Assembly: GCA_030549335.1 (NCBI GenBank)
Contig: CM060193.1
Coordinates: 57,441,146-57,505,145, forward strand
Direction: 5' to 3'
DNA: 64,000 nt
DNA from: Pontederia crassipes
Taxonomy: Eukaryota > Streptophyta > Magnoliopsida > Commelinales > Pontederiaceae
Shown: positions 13,301-27,539 of the stretch, in pieces
How the letters are laid out: each line of letters starts with the position of its first letter
Numbering within the stretch: the stretch's first letter is position 1
Made by a program: the position numbers and the translations under genes
Notes under the pieces: generated by a model
Seen by the model: only the letters and a program-made list of their open reading frames with translations
The model's database searches: none
What the model was told of the DNA's origin: nothing

Positions 13301-16300
13301 TGTCAAACATAGCCTTAATATACATAGATCCCAAGTAACAACTTGATAAAATAGTAAAAATAACTACTCTATCCATATGCACACGTCACTAGAGCGAAAG
13401 TTGTCGCGCACACACATCAATCGAACCACTCAAGATAAATCAAGTACCTGCAAAAATCAACATAGGGGAGGAAGTCCTCCCATTAGCACAAGACTAAATG
13501 TAATAACAAATAAGTCATAAAGATAATCTATAGAACTAAGCATGATAGCAATCATAAACAATATCATATAAGAGTCATGGGATCATCATGTGAGGAGCAA
13601 TGGATCACAAGGCTCATTTCATATGGCATCTTTAACATTTGATCATTTTCAAGACTGATGGAAAGAGTCAACATCTATGTGGTCATTCTCGTGGCTCATA
13701 AGAACAATCATCTTTTCATTAGAAATGTATTCATCTCATCTTTCATTTCTTCTCATTTCATTTCATGTTCATGTTCATGTTCATGAGAAGATAGTTCTTA
13801 CATTCATTTTTAACCATTCATTTCATTTCATTTTATCCATGAGTTTCGAGAGCTATCTAGACCATACATGGGCTAGTGAAAGATCAGTGCCATGGTGATG
13901 CTCTATAAAGGAGAGGGATGACTTCGCACAATGCGATAACATTTGTGCGATGATCTCGCACAAGGCAATAACATCCATATATAGTAGGAGGAATGTCTCA
14001 CACAAAGCTGTAAACTCCTCAAGGGAAAGTACTTCACATAAGGCTGTAAACTTTCATTCTAGGTAGGTATGATATCCCTCCATTTCATCTTTTATCTTTA
14101 TTAACCTATAAAATGAACATATTTTCCAATCACAAAAATGAATCAAATCTTTAGTGAGAAAAGGTTGGCTTCAAATTAATATGTACAATAATGGGGTATA
14201 AGTACAATCATGAGTACATAGATGAATCAAGAAAGAACTAATAATTAAATTCATCTTTGTATTTCTATCCAATTTTTGGCTGCTTGAAGTGTCGAACAAT
14301 CGTCAGTCTTAAGAGTCATTGGGTGCCCGAAAGGTTGAGCGATCGCCCGATCATATGGTATCATGCGGTTGTTCAAGGTCGAGTGCGAACTGGATGCCTG
14401 ATAGCGACCGAACGTCCAATCTTCCTTAGACATAAATTGGGAGATCTCAAAGTGAAGTTTTGTTCGTCCGAAAAGTCAGTCGGACACCCATTTTTGTCCA
14501 AGTCACATAATTCAATAATTTTTTACTTTGATCGAATCGATGGGTCAATCGATCAACCATTTGAACATAGTTCAGTCTCAGAATATCTGAGCGGATGCTT
14601 GATTGACAAATTGGTCATTCGATCAGATATCTGCTATCCACTGCTGAGAGAAATGGGTGCCCGATATAGGGATCCGTCAACCGTTTCGTCTGGTAGAGTC
14701 ATAGGTCATTGCGAGAGTCCTTAAATTTTTAATCAATTTTTTATCGAGATCCATTGGTTTCCAAGGCTACTAGCACATGACTAATCCGATATTCGGGTGT
14801 ATGTGATATGGATAAACCCTGATCGGTGACTCTGAGTTTCAAACCTGGGCTACTAACACCTAGTGCCCTCATAACACAAGTCCGCTATCCAAATGTGACA
14901 ACCAATGTTGGTTTTCAATCAATTTTCATAACACAACAATCCTACACACGTACAAATTTGATTTTAACATAAACTACAATTCAGAGATCATATGAGCATG
15001 TTCTCATATCCATTTTTCCTCATAGCATCATAAAAGTCTAAATAAAGCGTTCACATACATTTCCTATTTACATAAGGTCCACTAGTCCATTCATAAAATC
15101 AATTAAGTAACATTTCCAATAACTATTGCATGTATTCTAGGGATCATCTAGTCGCATGAAAAATAGAATAACATATTCATTCATGCCTATCTCATGATAC
15201 TTAAACAAACATACTAGTAAGGCTATAACATCATGTTCTTCTAAGCATATTAATGTTGTGAACTATAACCTGATCAAGACCTTAAGCATGCATAACCTTA
15301 TGTGCATTATCATCATGTAAGGTTCATATTCAAAGCATCCATGGACAGCAATTTCAACATGCTAAACAATCAAATTGTACACCAATTAAAATAGCAATAG
15401 GCATGCATATCAAGATAATCTTTCAAGGCATCAAACTACCTATTCACTATCATGAACCTAAGTCTAAATAGTCCTTAGAACATCTTGCTAAACTCTATGA
15501 AAAATCATTATGACTTAGATCTCGTTAACACACCTCTTAGCCTTGTTTTTCATTTGTTTTTTTTTTAATGGATCAAGCTCTAGCCTCACCTCCTTCCTCT
15601 TTGGTCTCCTTCGAGATTTGCACTTGTGGGGCCCTCTCCAAAGCCTTTTGGCCGAGCCCAAAGCAATGGAGCAACACAATAAAATAATGATGGAAAGAAA
15701 AGGATGAGAAGATGAAAAGAAAGAGAAGGAATGAGATGTGTTTGGATTTAAATAAGAAAGAGAAGGAATGAGATGTGTTTGGATTTAAATAGGAAGTGAA
15801 AATAGGTCTTTATGCCCCCTCATCCCCAAGAGTCATGAAGATGAAAGGGTAGCACAATGTTTCAAAGTGTTGGTGTGTGAAAAGAGAAGTCAAAATTGAA
15901 TTTGACTTCTCTTTCCATGTGCTAGCGGCTGCACACCGAGAGCTCGATTTTAAATCGATGGACAGTGGCTGACATTAGCATTTAAACAAAGTTTTAAATT
16001 TTATAAATTTTTTGAGATGTTATATTATAATACCCATAGAAAAATATTTGTCCTTGAATTTTTCACGAATTAAGACCTATTGAATAAGTGTTGAAACTCA
16101 TTTTTCATCTTTGACTCGAGTTCCCACGTAACCTCCTACCCGTGGTGGAACTTTCATGTGACCTTGACCAGCAACACATCTAGGTCCTTTCGACATTGCA
16201 CCTTGCGCTCCCAGATCTTCGTTGGGTGCTCTACTCCGCATAGGTCAGGTTCTCTTTCAGGTTCGGCTCCTCAATTCTTGCCACATTGATGTATCGTGCT

Positions 16301-16600
16301 TGTGCTTTTGGAGCATGAAGATGTTGTGCACTCACCCGTGGGAGGGGAGCAAAGCCAACCTGCACGCTCCCTCACCGACTAGATCCAAGATTTCGAAAGG
16401 GATCACAAATCAATGACTGAGCTTCCCTCGTTTGTTAAGCCGCATCAACCTCTTTCATCGAAGACACCTTTGTCAACACTTGGAACCACATGACTAAGGC
16501 AAAGCCAAAAAGTATGTGACCCTCATGCAAATATGTTCAACCTCTGAATCAAGTTTCTTCCCAACCTTCTGGATCTCTTGTCACTTTTTGGGATATCAAG
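13300..16600 (-). mobile_element. Ty3/gypsy chromovirus 3' remnant (fossil)
   Basis: On the minus strand, about 16.4-16.05 kb encodes a decayed integrase C-terminus (FEILD..GEG wording followed by RLALLPP) and then a chromodomain-like EVTWELESKMKNEF. This is the usual order at the 3' end of chromovirus pol. Sequence below about 16.03 kb begins with 'ATAACATCTCAAAAAATT' on the minus strand and looks like the 3' LTR. It shares short wording with the LTR-like region of the first element at 4.2-4.4 kb. The lower boundary near 13.3 kb is a guess. The element is a heavily decayed 5'-truncated fossil with several breaks. A 37 bp tandem duplication lies at about 15.72-15.79 kb. Confidence 0.6.
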
Positions 16601-18172
<1,572 letters not shown>

Positions 18173-18442
18173 TATATCTCCTCCTCATTATATACATGTA
18201 TAATATACTATATAATATAGTGCATGAGATAGTATCGGTGAATCCCCATCATGAATAAGAAAACGGCCACATAAATGTGTGGCTCCAACTCCATGCCGTG
18301 CATGCATGCATGGTTCCAGTCTTCTTCCAGATCAGGAGTGCATTTTGGTCTCCGGCCAGCAGTTCTCGCTTCTTTGTGCTTGCTTGGAACTTGGAATTGC
18401 AATGCATGCGCATGGCGTGCGTGCGCCCCCCATGGTGTTTTT

Positions 18443-18718
18443 CTAGTGACCAGGGCCTTTGGGGCTCGGCCCCTCCCTAAACATGGCCATCAGCCGAGAC
18501 GTCAACGACCTCTGCGTTAGGCAGCCAGCGCCGTCGATGCGCTCCGAACTCTTGCCTCGATCCCCCACACTTGCGTCGCCGTCATGATGCAGGAAGCCAG
18601 TGTCTGCTGCATGCCTGGGCGATGGCATTTGCCTCACTGCTGCAACCTTGACGGCTACTTCGCCGGCGACCATGGCGGCAACGAAAGCAAGGAGCAGGAG
18701 CGTTCTCCTTGCGTCCAT
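18443..18718 (-). CDS. PIP-like secreted peptide precursor (prepropeptide, 91 aa)
   Basis: Small intronless gene for a secreted signalling peptide precursor. Residues 1-19 (MDARRTLLLLAFVAAMVAG) form a signal peptide. A variable, charged middle (about 20-78) follows, and the protein ends exactly with REGPSPKGPGH. That matches the C-terminal GPSPxGxGH signature of PAMP-induced secreted peptide (PIP/PIPL) precursors, whose mature peptides are released from the C-terminus, carry hydroxyproline, and in Arabidopsis (PIP1) signal through the kinase RLK7 in immunity. The usual Ser before GPS is Glu here. The start at 18718 is chosen because the signal peptide begins there and a TATA-like box lies about 70 bp upstream; the in-frame ATG at 18769 would fall almost at the expected transcription start. 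CEP peptides also end in GH but have a different core, so PIP is preferred. Function is inferred from the motif only. Confidence 0.75.
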   Translation of the reverse strand: MDARRTLLLLAFVAAMVAGEVAVKVAAVRQMPSPRHAADTGFLHHDGDASVGDRGKSSERIDGAGCLTQRSLTSRLMAMFREGPSPKGPGH

Positions 18719-18783
18719 TTCAGAGCTTTGAAGTGTTAGTGAACTAATAGGGGGCTCAAGAGAAAGCAAGCAAGCTAGAGAAG

Positions 18784-18793
18784 TATATATAAA
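18784..18793 (-). promoter_or_regulatory. TATA-like box of the PIP-like gene
   Basis: Minus strand reads TTTATATATACTT here, 66-75 bp upstream of the chosen ATG. This would put the start of transcription near 18755 and give a 5' leader of about 35-40 nt. The spacing is inferred; no start-site data exist. Confidence 0.45.
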
Positions 18794-19385
18794 GGGAGAA
18801 TGAGTGGCCTATATATGTAACAACCAATAAAGATATGAGCTGCTTAGTTAATTAATTCCATATGTTTGGATTCAGTGCACGATAGAGTGAGAGATTTTAT
18901 AACTTGTTGGACTGAGAGATGACGCAGGCGGAAAATATGGTGGCTCTCTCTCTCTCTCCACTTTGGAGTTTGACAAAGGGGACACAGATTGGCATGCATT
19001 AGGGGACATGCAAGTTGATTGGCAGCAAGAGCAGACAACAAATTAAGAGATGCAGAGTGTGGAGGCAAAATTTGGAAGCCTCTGAGGGCATGCAAGAGTT
19101 AATTGTGTTGTTTGCTTCTGCTGGGGCGGGCGAGGGCGAGATGGACATGGCCCATGTTCGTGGTTTGGACGGTCGCACGATTAAGGGCGCAGAATGTTGA
19201 ACCTAATTAAAATATTGTGACAAATATATATATATATATATGGAAACTCTTCGATGTCCAAATTAATAGCACCCGACTAATTCGAAGTTGAACGAAAATG
19301 ATATGGATAAATTCTGATCAAATTCTAAAAATCGAACGTGAACTTATTAATACTCAAAATATGAAAAATTGACGGCAATAGGCTT

Positions 19386-19386
<1 letters not shown>

Positions 19387-19436
<50 letters not shown>
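19387..19436. repeat. (TA)n microsatellite
   Basis: Pure TA dinucleotide repeat of about 50 bp. Confidence 0.95.
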
Positions 19437-19438
<2 letters not shown>

Positions 19439-19557
19439 CTGAATTATATATAAAAAATGTGCGCGTTTTGGAATAAAAATATTCCTATACTTGTACATGT
19501 CATCTCATCTATATGACGCTCTTCTAACGGCTGCCCCATGTACTACAACTACCAATC

Positions 19558-19559
<2 letters not shown>

Positions 19560-19618
<59 letters not shown>

Positions 19619-19632
19619 TATTATTATTAATA

Positions 19633-19712
<80 letters not shown>
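19560..19712. repeat. Inverted trinucleotide microsatellite, (AAT)n then (ATT)n
   Basis: About 55 bp of AAT repeats followed, after a short 'ATATTATTATTAATATATT' centre, by about 80 bp of ATT repeats. The two arms are complementary, so the locus could fold into a long perfect hairpin or cruciform. Confidence 0.95.
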
Positions 19713-20517
19713 CAATATATATATATACTTGATCATGTGAAAGTTTAACATATTTTGAGTTGTATAGATTAATCGATTTTAATATTTAATTAAAAGTTGT
19801 CAACTTTACGTTTATCCTGTTGGTTTGCACGTCAAATTAACAAAAATAAGCCACATGAATTAGCTAGTTAGTATTAATATTTGGACAAGATAGAATTAAT
19901 TTGATCTGTTTAATTAATTTCCTATATTTGTTTTCTTAATAGTATCCATATTTTTTAGTTGTAGTTTTGACATAAGATCAAGTGCTCATACGTTCTAAGT
20001 GAGCTGGAGTTAATTAATTTGTTTTATTCCCCAATTTGGCTGAACCAATATTGACATTAAAAATAATTATGCTATATTTAATTTCGATTTCTAATCACTA
20101 CCTGGGATTGCAGGAATTAGCCTACACCCTATTCCAAATAATTAATAATTTTTTAATCAACTGACTTTCTTTTTTGGTGCTCCTAATATCACTTCTTTAT
20201 ATCACCAGAACTTTCAACTTGTCTAATTATTAGTTTAGAATTTATTTTACTATTTTAAAATCCAAATAAGATTTAAATTAAATGTTAATAATAAATCAGG
20301 ACTTGACTAGTTTATTTTGATGATTAAATTTAGTGTTTCCATATAGTGATTTGTCTACATAAAATAAATAAATTAAGTATTGTCAAATAAATGAATTTTG
20401 AAATGTAAAAAATATTAAAATGTGAACACATGATTAAAAATTAATATTTATTATATTTTAATTAGCTATTTATTTTAGAGCCAGAGGAGTTCTGAATACA
20501 GTTCTCAATCACGCATA

Positions 20518-21490
<973 letters not shown>

Positions 21491-22116
21491 ATCCAATACC
21501 TATTCTTCGATTTTATTTAAAAGTTATAGCACAAGTAAAATGCAAAACAATTATTTATGATGCAAAAATAATAATATCTTTCTTTGTACCAGCGCCGATC
21601 TCAAACACATATACATTTTGCACTACATTATTTTGTCAAAAAAGAAAGAAAATAATGCTATGTGATTCTATATATAAACCCAAAAAATATATCACGGTTA
21701 TTAACGAAATAATATAAGGTCGATGTAAAGTTTTATTAGTTTAATAGATATAGTATTACAGTATTCTGGATATACTTTTTTTTTCTCCACTAATACGTGC
21801 TTACGTTTTTTGGATAGTTGTTAAACGTTGTCATATTTTTTTATTATATAAAATGTAGCAAAATAGACAACAAAAACGATAATAAAATTTTAGAAATGTC
21901 AATAAGAACACCTTATGAAATAACATGTGAGCTAAAGCTTTACTTTAAAGAAGTTGAAACATGGAACTACAAAACTCGCAATTTATTTTAGGATGACATA
22001 AAAAAGAGTAAATATCATAAAAAATATATTTTTAAATTCTATTTTATTAGTGGGTCGATCTTTTGATCATTTTATGGTAGTAATGTTCTTTTTTTTAAGG
22101 TATATATTATTTATCT
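21491..22116. other. AT-rich gene-free stretch
   Basis: Nothing recognisable. The open frame at 21472-21717 crosses the end of the CACTA-like element and has no family resemblance. Confidence 0.5.
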
Positions 22117-22497
22117 CAACTTCTTTGAATAAATTTTAATTTTCAATCGCTATCCTTCAACTTGATCGAGAATAGCCACTTTTCTAATCATTTTGATTGA
22201 TATGACATATTATTTTAAAATAAAAAATTATATAAAACATTAAAACAAATAAAAAAATAAAAAGAGGGCAGTGTGCACACCACCAAAGTCGCCCCCTCCC
22301 ACTCTCCTTCAAGCGTGCCCCCTCTTTTCAAAAAAAATATTTTTTTCAATATTATTTCAATAGTATTTTAGTATTTGTATAATTTTTATTTTAAAATAAT
22401 GCACCACGTCAACAAAACGATTTACTATTTCCGATTGAAAAGTCATTTAGTAAAATAAATTAAAGATGAAGAGCAGTTTAGTTAGAAAAAGAAGTTG
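22117..22497. mobile_element. Foldback/MITE-type element
   Basis: The left arm begins CAACTTCTTTGAATAAA and the right arm ends ..AGAAAAAGAAGTTG. The arms are imperfectly complementary over roughly 150 bp (both include 'TATTATTTTAAAATAAA'). A short GC-rich centre (about 22.26-22.33 kb) is flanked by AAAAGAGGG on one side and CCCCCTCTTTTC on the other. No coding sequence. The architecture parallels the element at 62645-63279. Confidence 0.55.
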
Positions 22498-23186
22498 CAT
22501 GATAACATCGGAAAAACGAATAAAATTTATCCCAACTTCTTGCTTGCTTGCAGGTGTTCGAGACTATTTGAAATTATTAATCAATTAATGTCTATATCAA
22601 TAATATAAATTTCTTTTAGTTAGTAGATAAAAAAAAGATAAATAATTTGGAGTAGATTTTTTTTTTTTTTACCCAAAACTCAGCTTCTTCGCCAACTTGG
22701 AGATGGCTTTAATAAGGGGAAAAAAAGGTCTATGGGTTGTATCTTCAAATATTGCTAGGACTTGAATGCATCCTCGAAATGGGGGGAGAGGTTCCAAAGT
22801 TTACACATCCCAAGAATTAATGTACCTTTGCGACAATTATAAGCAAAGCACAAAATCTCAAGAGTAGCATGCATGCATGTCGATGTAGCTAGGGAATGAA
22901 TATTAATCAAATATATTTTTGCCACTACAAGTTAAAAAAAAAAGAGGGTGGCAGCCATTAATTATGGTTTTCTAATCAAATGGCCAAACATGTGGTTGTG
23001 CTGCTGCTGCTGCTGAATTGTACATGATTCCATGTCCAACCAACCATGCAACAATTAAGGCACATAGTTTTAGTTTTTTTTTTTTAGCCAACCGTTGCAA
23101 TGAGTTGAAAGGTCGGTCTAATATCAAACTTAATTAATTCAATAAAATCATTTAGAAGCGCATATCGGACATTGATAAAAATAGCA
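22498..23186. other. AT-rich gene-free stretch
   Basis: No gene or element recognised. A short (GCT) run lies near 23.0 kb. Confidence 0.5.
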
Positions 23187-23733
23187 TTGTAAGATTCGAC
23201 CCAGCTCGGCCGGTCAAATTAGTTGGATCAGTGTCGGCATTGAAATGGCACATGGATCGTTCAAAATTCGGTCATAAAATTATTTCGATCAAAACTCGAG
23301 TTCACATATCAACACAGGTCAAATTATAAAATGTAAAAAAATTTAAAATATACAAAAAAATATTCAAATATTTTAGAAATATTATATATATAATATCTTT
23401 ACTTGAAATTTATGTTTCAACATTTTTTTATCACATATATAAAATTTTATCGATATTTTATTTTTTTATGATTATCTCATGATATTTTTTATTTAGAAAA
23501 TATTCGAATGATTGTTCAATTTATGTTTACTTTATTATATTATTTGATCTGAATATTATATTATATTATATTATATTTTTGTTAAATAAAATATTATATA
23601 TTAATAATATAATAATAGCCACTTTAACTTATTTATTTTTTATTAATTTATATTATCTGATCCGATATTCGACCAAGTCCAATTGATGTGACCCCTTAAA
23701 CAATCCGGCTAGATGATCGGTCAGATCTTACAA
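23187..23733. mobile_element. MITE-like element with TTGTAAGA termini
   Basis: Perfect 8 bp terminal inverted repeats (TTGTAAGA at the left, TCTTACAA at the right). They extend imperfectly through 'GACCCAGC..CGGCCGG' and the complement 'CCGGCTAGATGATCGGTC'. The interior is AT-rich and non-coding. No convincing target-site duplication, so the superfamily is not assigned. Confidence 0.5.
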
Positions 23734-23749
23734 TATTGGATAAACAAAG

Positions 23750-24960
23750 ATGAGGCAAGTGGCTCCTAATAGGTGGACGTGTCACAGGGTCATTCTCGGA
23801 CACTAGACCACGTGCAGCGATTAGGCGGATAGAACCTAGCCAAGCCTGTTTTGAATGACAGCGGAAGTTTTATGATCGAGACAACTATGTCGAGAGTCGC
23901 TCTTATAGGCATTCAATCACGAACATGAGTAGAGTGTTGGACTACTCGTCATAGGTCCGTGGCATTAGCGCGTTGCGGCGCTAATGCAGGCGCTTGGGCG
24001 CTTAAAGTTCGAAGGGATCACAGGACGCCACGAAGGGACATCGATGTGGGTTGCCACCCCACGCTCAAGGCCATGACACTAGAATTAAAGGAAAGCTTAC
24101 TTGTATTAACTATGATGAAACATAACATATAATTGGGCCTCGGAAGACATTAGTGAACTCCTCCTAGTGTACGGTAAGTATATGAGTCTTATTACATATT
24201 GAAGATGCAAAAGACGTACCCTACGGGAACGTCACCTACTTGGTCATTTATAAGGATGGCCTTACAAGATAAATGCCTTAGGGGCAGATAACTTGGTACT
24301 CCGAAATATTACGTAGTACGGGGTGGCTGCATGTGTTTCATGATTTCGACGCTGAGCGGCTGAGGGCTATAAGTTGAGCGGCACTGGTGCCGCGAGGCTT
24401 CGCGCTTCGTGTCACGGGAAAATGCCCCGTGACATCCTCCCCCACCAAAGTCGGCAACGCCCCCGACGCCGTTGTCCGGGCCTCTTCAGGGTCCTCGCCT
24501 TCCGTCTTGACTTCGCTTGTCTCGTTCAATTCTGCCTTCTTTGCCTTGACTTCTCCTTCACCAGCATCGCGCAGCGTTAGGAATGCTCGCTCCTTGGGGT
24601 CTCGCTGAGGACTCCTCCCTCAGGCCTGCTTCGTCATCACTTGTGCATCGCCAGTGGAGTCCGTCATGTGCGGTCTGACTTCATCAAGTAATCATCCGTC
24701 CATCAAGTCTCTGTTGGCTTCACTTCTCTTCGACTTGCGCAGTGTCAACTTGTGTGATTTGGCTTTTTTGGGGTGAAAAAACTCTTGTGTGCCTTCAGAA
24801 ATAGCTCGGACAAGAGTTGCCTCAGGGTCGTGCAGAACACGATGAAGAATCTCATCATTCGACCGGCATGACTTGACTTGGTGCCCTTATGTTGCAGATG
24901 GCTGTGACATAAAGTCTTCCTTCCGTCAAATATCAGGTACGGAACCATCTCACCCTCGAT
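23750..24960 (-). mobile_element. LTR-retroelement fragment (fossil) with PPT/LTR junction
   Basis: On the minus strand a purine tract GGTGGGGGAGGA (about 24.44-24.45 kb) is immediately followed by TGTCACGGGGCA. This is the arrangement of a polypurine tract and the start of a 3' LTR. The LTR would extend to about 23.75 kb. The internal side (24.45-24.96 kb) contains only decayed sequence. The element is a 5'-truncated fossil; the family is probably Ty3/gypsy but is not proven. It lies directly beside the broken end of the VIPP1 partial copy. Confidence 0.45.
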
Positions 24961-24995
24961 GATCGTCTTGTAAAAAACATCTCCTTGGGTCTCAC

Positions 24996-25643
24996 CATTT
25001 TGACAACCCTACCAAAGTGATCAAACAAGTTCGCCCAAGAACCCAGAGCACCTTCATGTCGACTACATTTCAATGAGACATTAGAAATTCGTATTTTGAA
25101 AGATCCTACGATGGACAACCATGCAAAATCAGTCAGACAAAAGGATTGATGTTTTCTTTCTGTAAGAGAAGGAAGACGAGTAAGACACATTGTTTTCGAC
25201 CAGGATTAAAGTAATGCTGAATTTTTTTCATCCAAACCAACTCTCCGCAACAAATAAAACCCAAAGTTTCTCCCAACTCTGGCTCGTCTACTTGATTAAC
25301 TCACAAACAGAAAGAAGTAAAGCATCATCAAATTAGATAAGCAGGGCAACATGGAGACACTTTAGTAAAACCAAAGCAGAACATGCCACAAAATTCAAGG
25401 GAAAAAATCATAAAAATTTTGAACGCAATAAAAGCATGGCATTGGGCATCAGAAAACATGTAAGATCGCCAAAACAAGAGGATGGAGGAGAAGAAGAAGA
25501 AATGAATAGGAAATCGACATACGGCCGCCGTTAAGGAACGAGGTCGAAAGAGTCCGCGCGATGAGGAGAGACTCCCGAGAGGAAGCACCGAACGGCGACG
25601 AAGAAGGTGGCGCCGGCAAGCTCAACGGCGCCTTAATGGCCAT
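24996..25643 (-). pseudogene. Partial duplicate of VIPP1 (exons 1-2 only)
   Basis: Exon 1 copy (25643-25523) encodes a transit-peptide-like start, MAIKAPLSLPAPPSS, and ends ..RTLSTSFLNGG. Exon 2 copy (25105-24996) encodes SRHEGALGSWANLFDHFGRVVK. These align with residues 1-79 of the intact VIPP1 at 34.3-41.7 kb, including conserved splice-site positions and phases (donor GCC|GTATG, acceptor CGTAG|GA). The intervening intron is recognisably related (shared 'AATAAAACCCAA' wording) but shorter, about 417 bp against 745 bp. Homology fades just after the exon 2 donor, near 24975, where an LTR-retroelement fragment begins. Exons 3-11 are absent, so no PspA/IM30 protein could be made. Retained introns mean a DNA-level duplication, not a retrocopy. 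Both copied exons are still open, so a short transcript or truncated plastid-targeted peptide cannot be excluded. Confidence 0.85.
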
Positions 25644-26082
25644 TTTTCCCGTCCTTCAAAGCTTTCTTTTTCTGCAAGTACAACTTTTTATGAAGATTGT
25701 GAAATTTCAAGTTTGTTCGGAAATTACTTTCCTTAATTAAATCTCCAGAATATGAAATAATTTTCTTACTCGAAAAAAAAATACTTCCTTTTAGTTTTCC
25801 GCTTAATGAATTATTTTCATTTCATTTTTTTTAACAACGTTGAAATCAAAACGTTTAAAAAAGTAAATTCTTGAGAAAGCGCGTTTCAAAAAGTAATTTA
25901 CTTTTATGTTTGTTATATGATGTGATAGAAAATAATCTTGAGAACATTTACGAGAGAAAATATATTGTTTGTTAAAAATTGTTTCTCGATTTTTTAACTC
26001 ATCTATTTTCTAAACCGAAAAAAAATGATGACCAACTTATTTTGTGCTACCAAATATTAATCATACTTGACAGTTGACACTT

Positions 26083-26995
26083 TCACTACAAAAACAAGGG
26101 CTTAATGGCTGTCCTACCAACTTAAGTTGGTAGGAATGTCCTCCCAAACGAATCATGGATGAAAAATCTACGGTGAGACAGGATGCGTGGTTCCATGGGC
26201 ATCGATTCAGTGAGATGTGCGTGGTTCGTGATTGTGGTTCGCATAAGACACAGCAACACTCTCGTCCCCACTGCACAATTCGTCGACGGGCGCACTGGAC
26301 ACATTGCCGAATGGGGCTGAGGCGAAGTCGTCGAGCGCGACAGAAGGACGACGACGGAGGTAGAGGCAGCCTCGACGCTGGCAGATCAGGGCCCGAGGTG
26401 TCGACGGAGGGGAACGGGGGAGAGAGAGAGGAGGAAGGAGCACGAGATGGTTTGCTAGGGCAGACGACGACGACTGGTCGAGCAATGGGGGATCAGGGCA
26501 CGATGCGGGGTTCTCGTTCTCACCATACCCAAATTTGGGACCTTCCACCTCTTGGCGACGCAAGATGATGATGGAGGCAAAGGCAACCTCAGCATCGGCA
26601 GATTCTGGGCCTGAATCATCACCGAGGGCATCTATGGAGAAGAACGAGGGAGGGGAAGAGGAGGAAGGGGACGTGAGATGATTCGCTGGGGCAGACGATG
26701 ACGACTTAGGATCAGACGACGAATAATCAAACAACAGAGGATCTGGGGCCAGGGCGTCGATGGAGGGGAACGAGGGAGAGGGAGAGGAGGAAGGGGCACA
26801 AGACTGTTCGGTAGGCAGACAAGGAACCATAAGAGAAAACTTTTGCTAGGATGAGACGAACCATGCACAAGTCACTGAACCGGTGCCCATTGAACTACGC
26901 ATCCTACTTCACCATAGATCTTTCATCCAACGGTTGATTCATTTGGGAAGGCATTCCTACCAACTTTACAACCATTAAACCCAAAAAAACAAATA
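26083..26995. mobile_element. Mutator-like (long-TIR) non-autonomous element
   Basis: The ends are inverted repeats of about 100 bp. The left has GGGCTTAATGGCTGT then AGTTGGTAGGAATGTCC. The right, read in reverse, has GGGTTTAATGGTTGT then AGTTGGTAGGAATGCC, and both continue through 'GATGAAA.ATCTA.GGTGA'. The GC-rich interior contains similar blocks around 26.4 and 26.7 kb (GAGGAAGG, GGCAGACGA wording). Open frames there (for example 26207-26830 minus) are low-complexity Ser/Pro-rich and match no family. The target-site duplication was not resolved, so the exact ends are approximate. Confidence 0.6.
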
Positions 26996-27272
26996 GAAAG
27001 TTGATAAATAAATCTAAAATGGTTTTAGTAGCAGAAAAATAATTCGAGAATTTTTTATTTCAATGATAATTTAGAATGGTATCTCATTGACTTATTCTTT
27101 TTTCAAAAAAAAATCATCCACGTTAATATTTTCATTTAATTTCTACTCTTAATAGTATATAAATAATAAAAAATGCAAGCGAAAGCAACAGTGGTTGATT
27201 GTAGCAGAGTTGAGTTTCAAGTGCTCAACTGATGCTAGATTTGAGTCTTGAAATTATCACATTGATCAAAAG

Positions 27273-27530
27273 AAAAAACATTATTGCTCTATATTTTTTA
27301 CTCCGAATTAGTGAGGCACAAATAGTTTCAAACATCGAAGACCTCACATAGACCGTTGCTTGGCAAAAAAAAATATGTAAGGGGAAGAAAATAATGAATA
27401 GAAAAAATATTATTGCTCTATATTTTTTACTCCGAATTAATGAGGCACAAATAGTTTCAAACATCGAAGACCTCACGTAGACTGTTTCCTAGCAAAAAAA
27501 ATGTAAAAGGAAGAAAATAATGAATTTATG
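27273..27530. repeat. Two tandem 129 bp units
   Basis: The second copy repeats 'TATTGCTCTATATTTTTTAC', 'GAGGCACAAATAGTTTCAAA' and the following poly-A/GGAAGAAAATAATGAAT segment 129 bp downstream of the first, with few differences. Non-coding. Confidence 0.8.
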
Positions 27531-27539
27531 CGAAAGAAT

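Noticed and set aside
24338-24608. Small GC-rich open frames on both strands
   Set aside because: They span the polypurine tract/LTR junction of a retroelement fragment.
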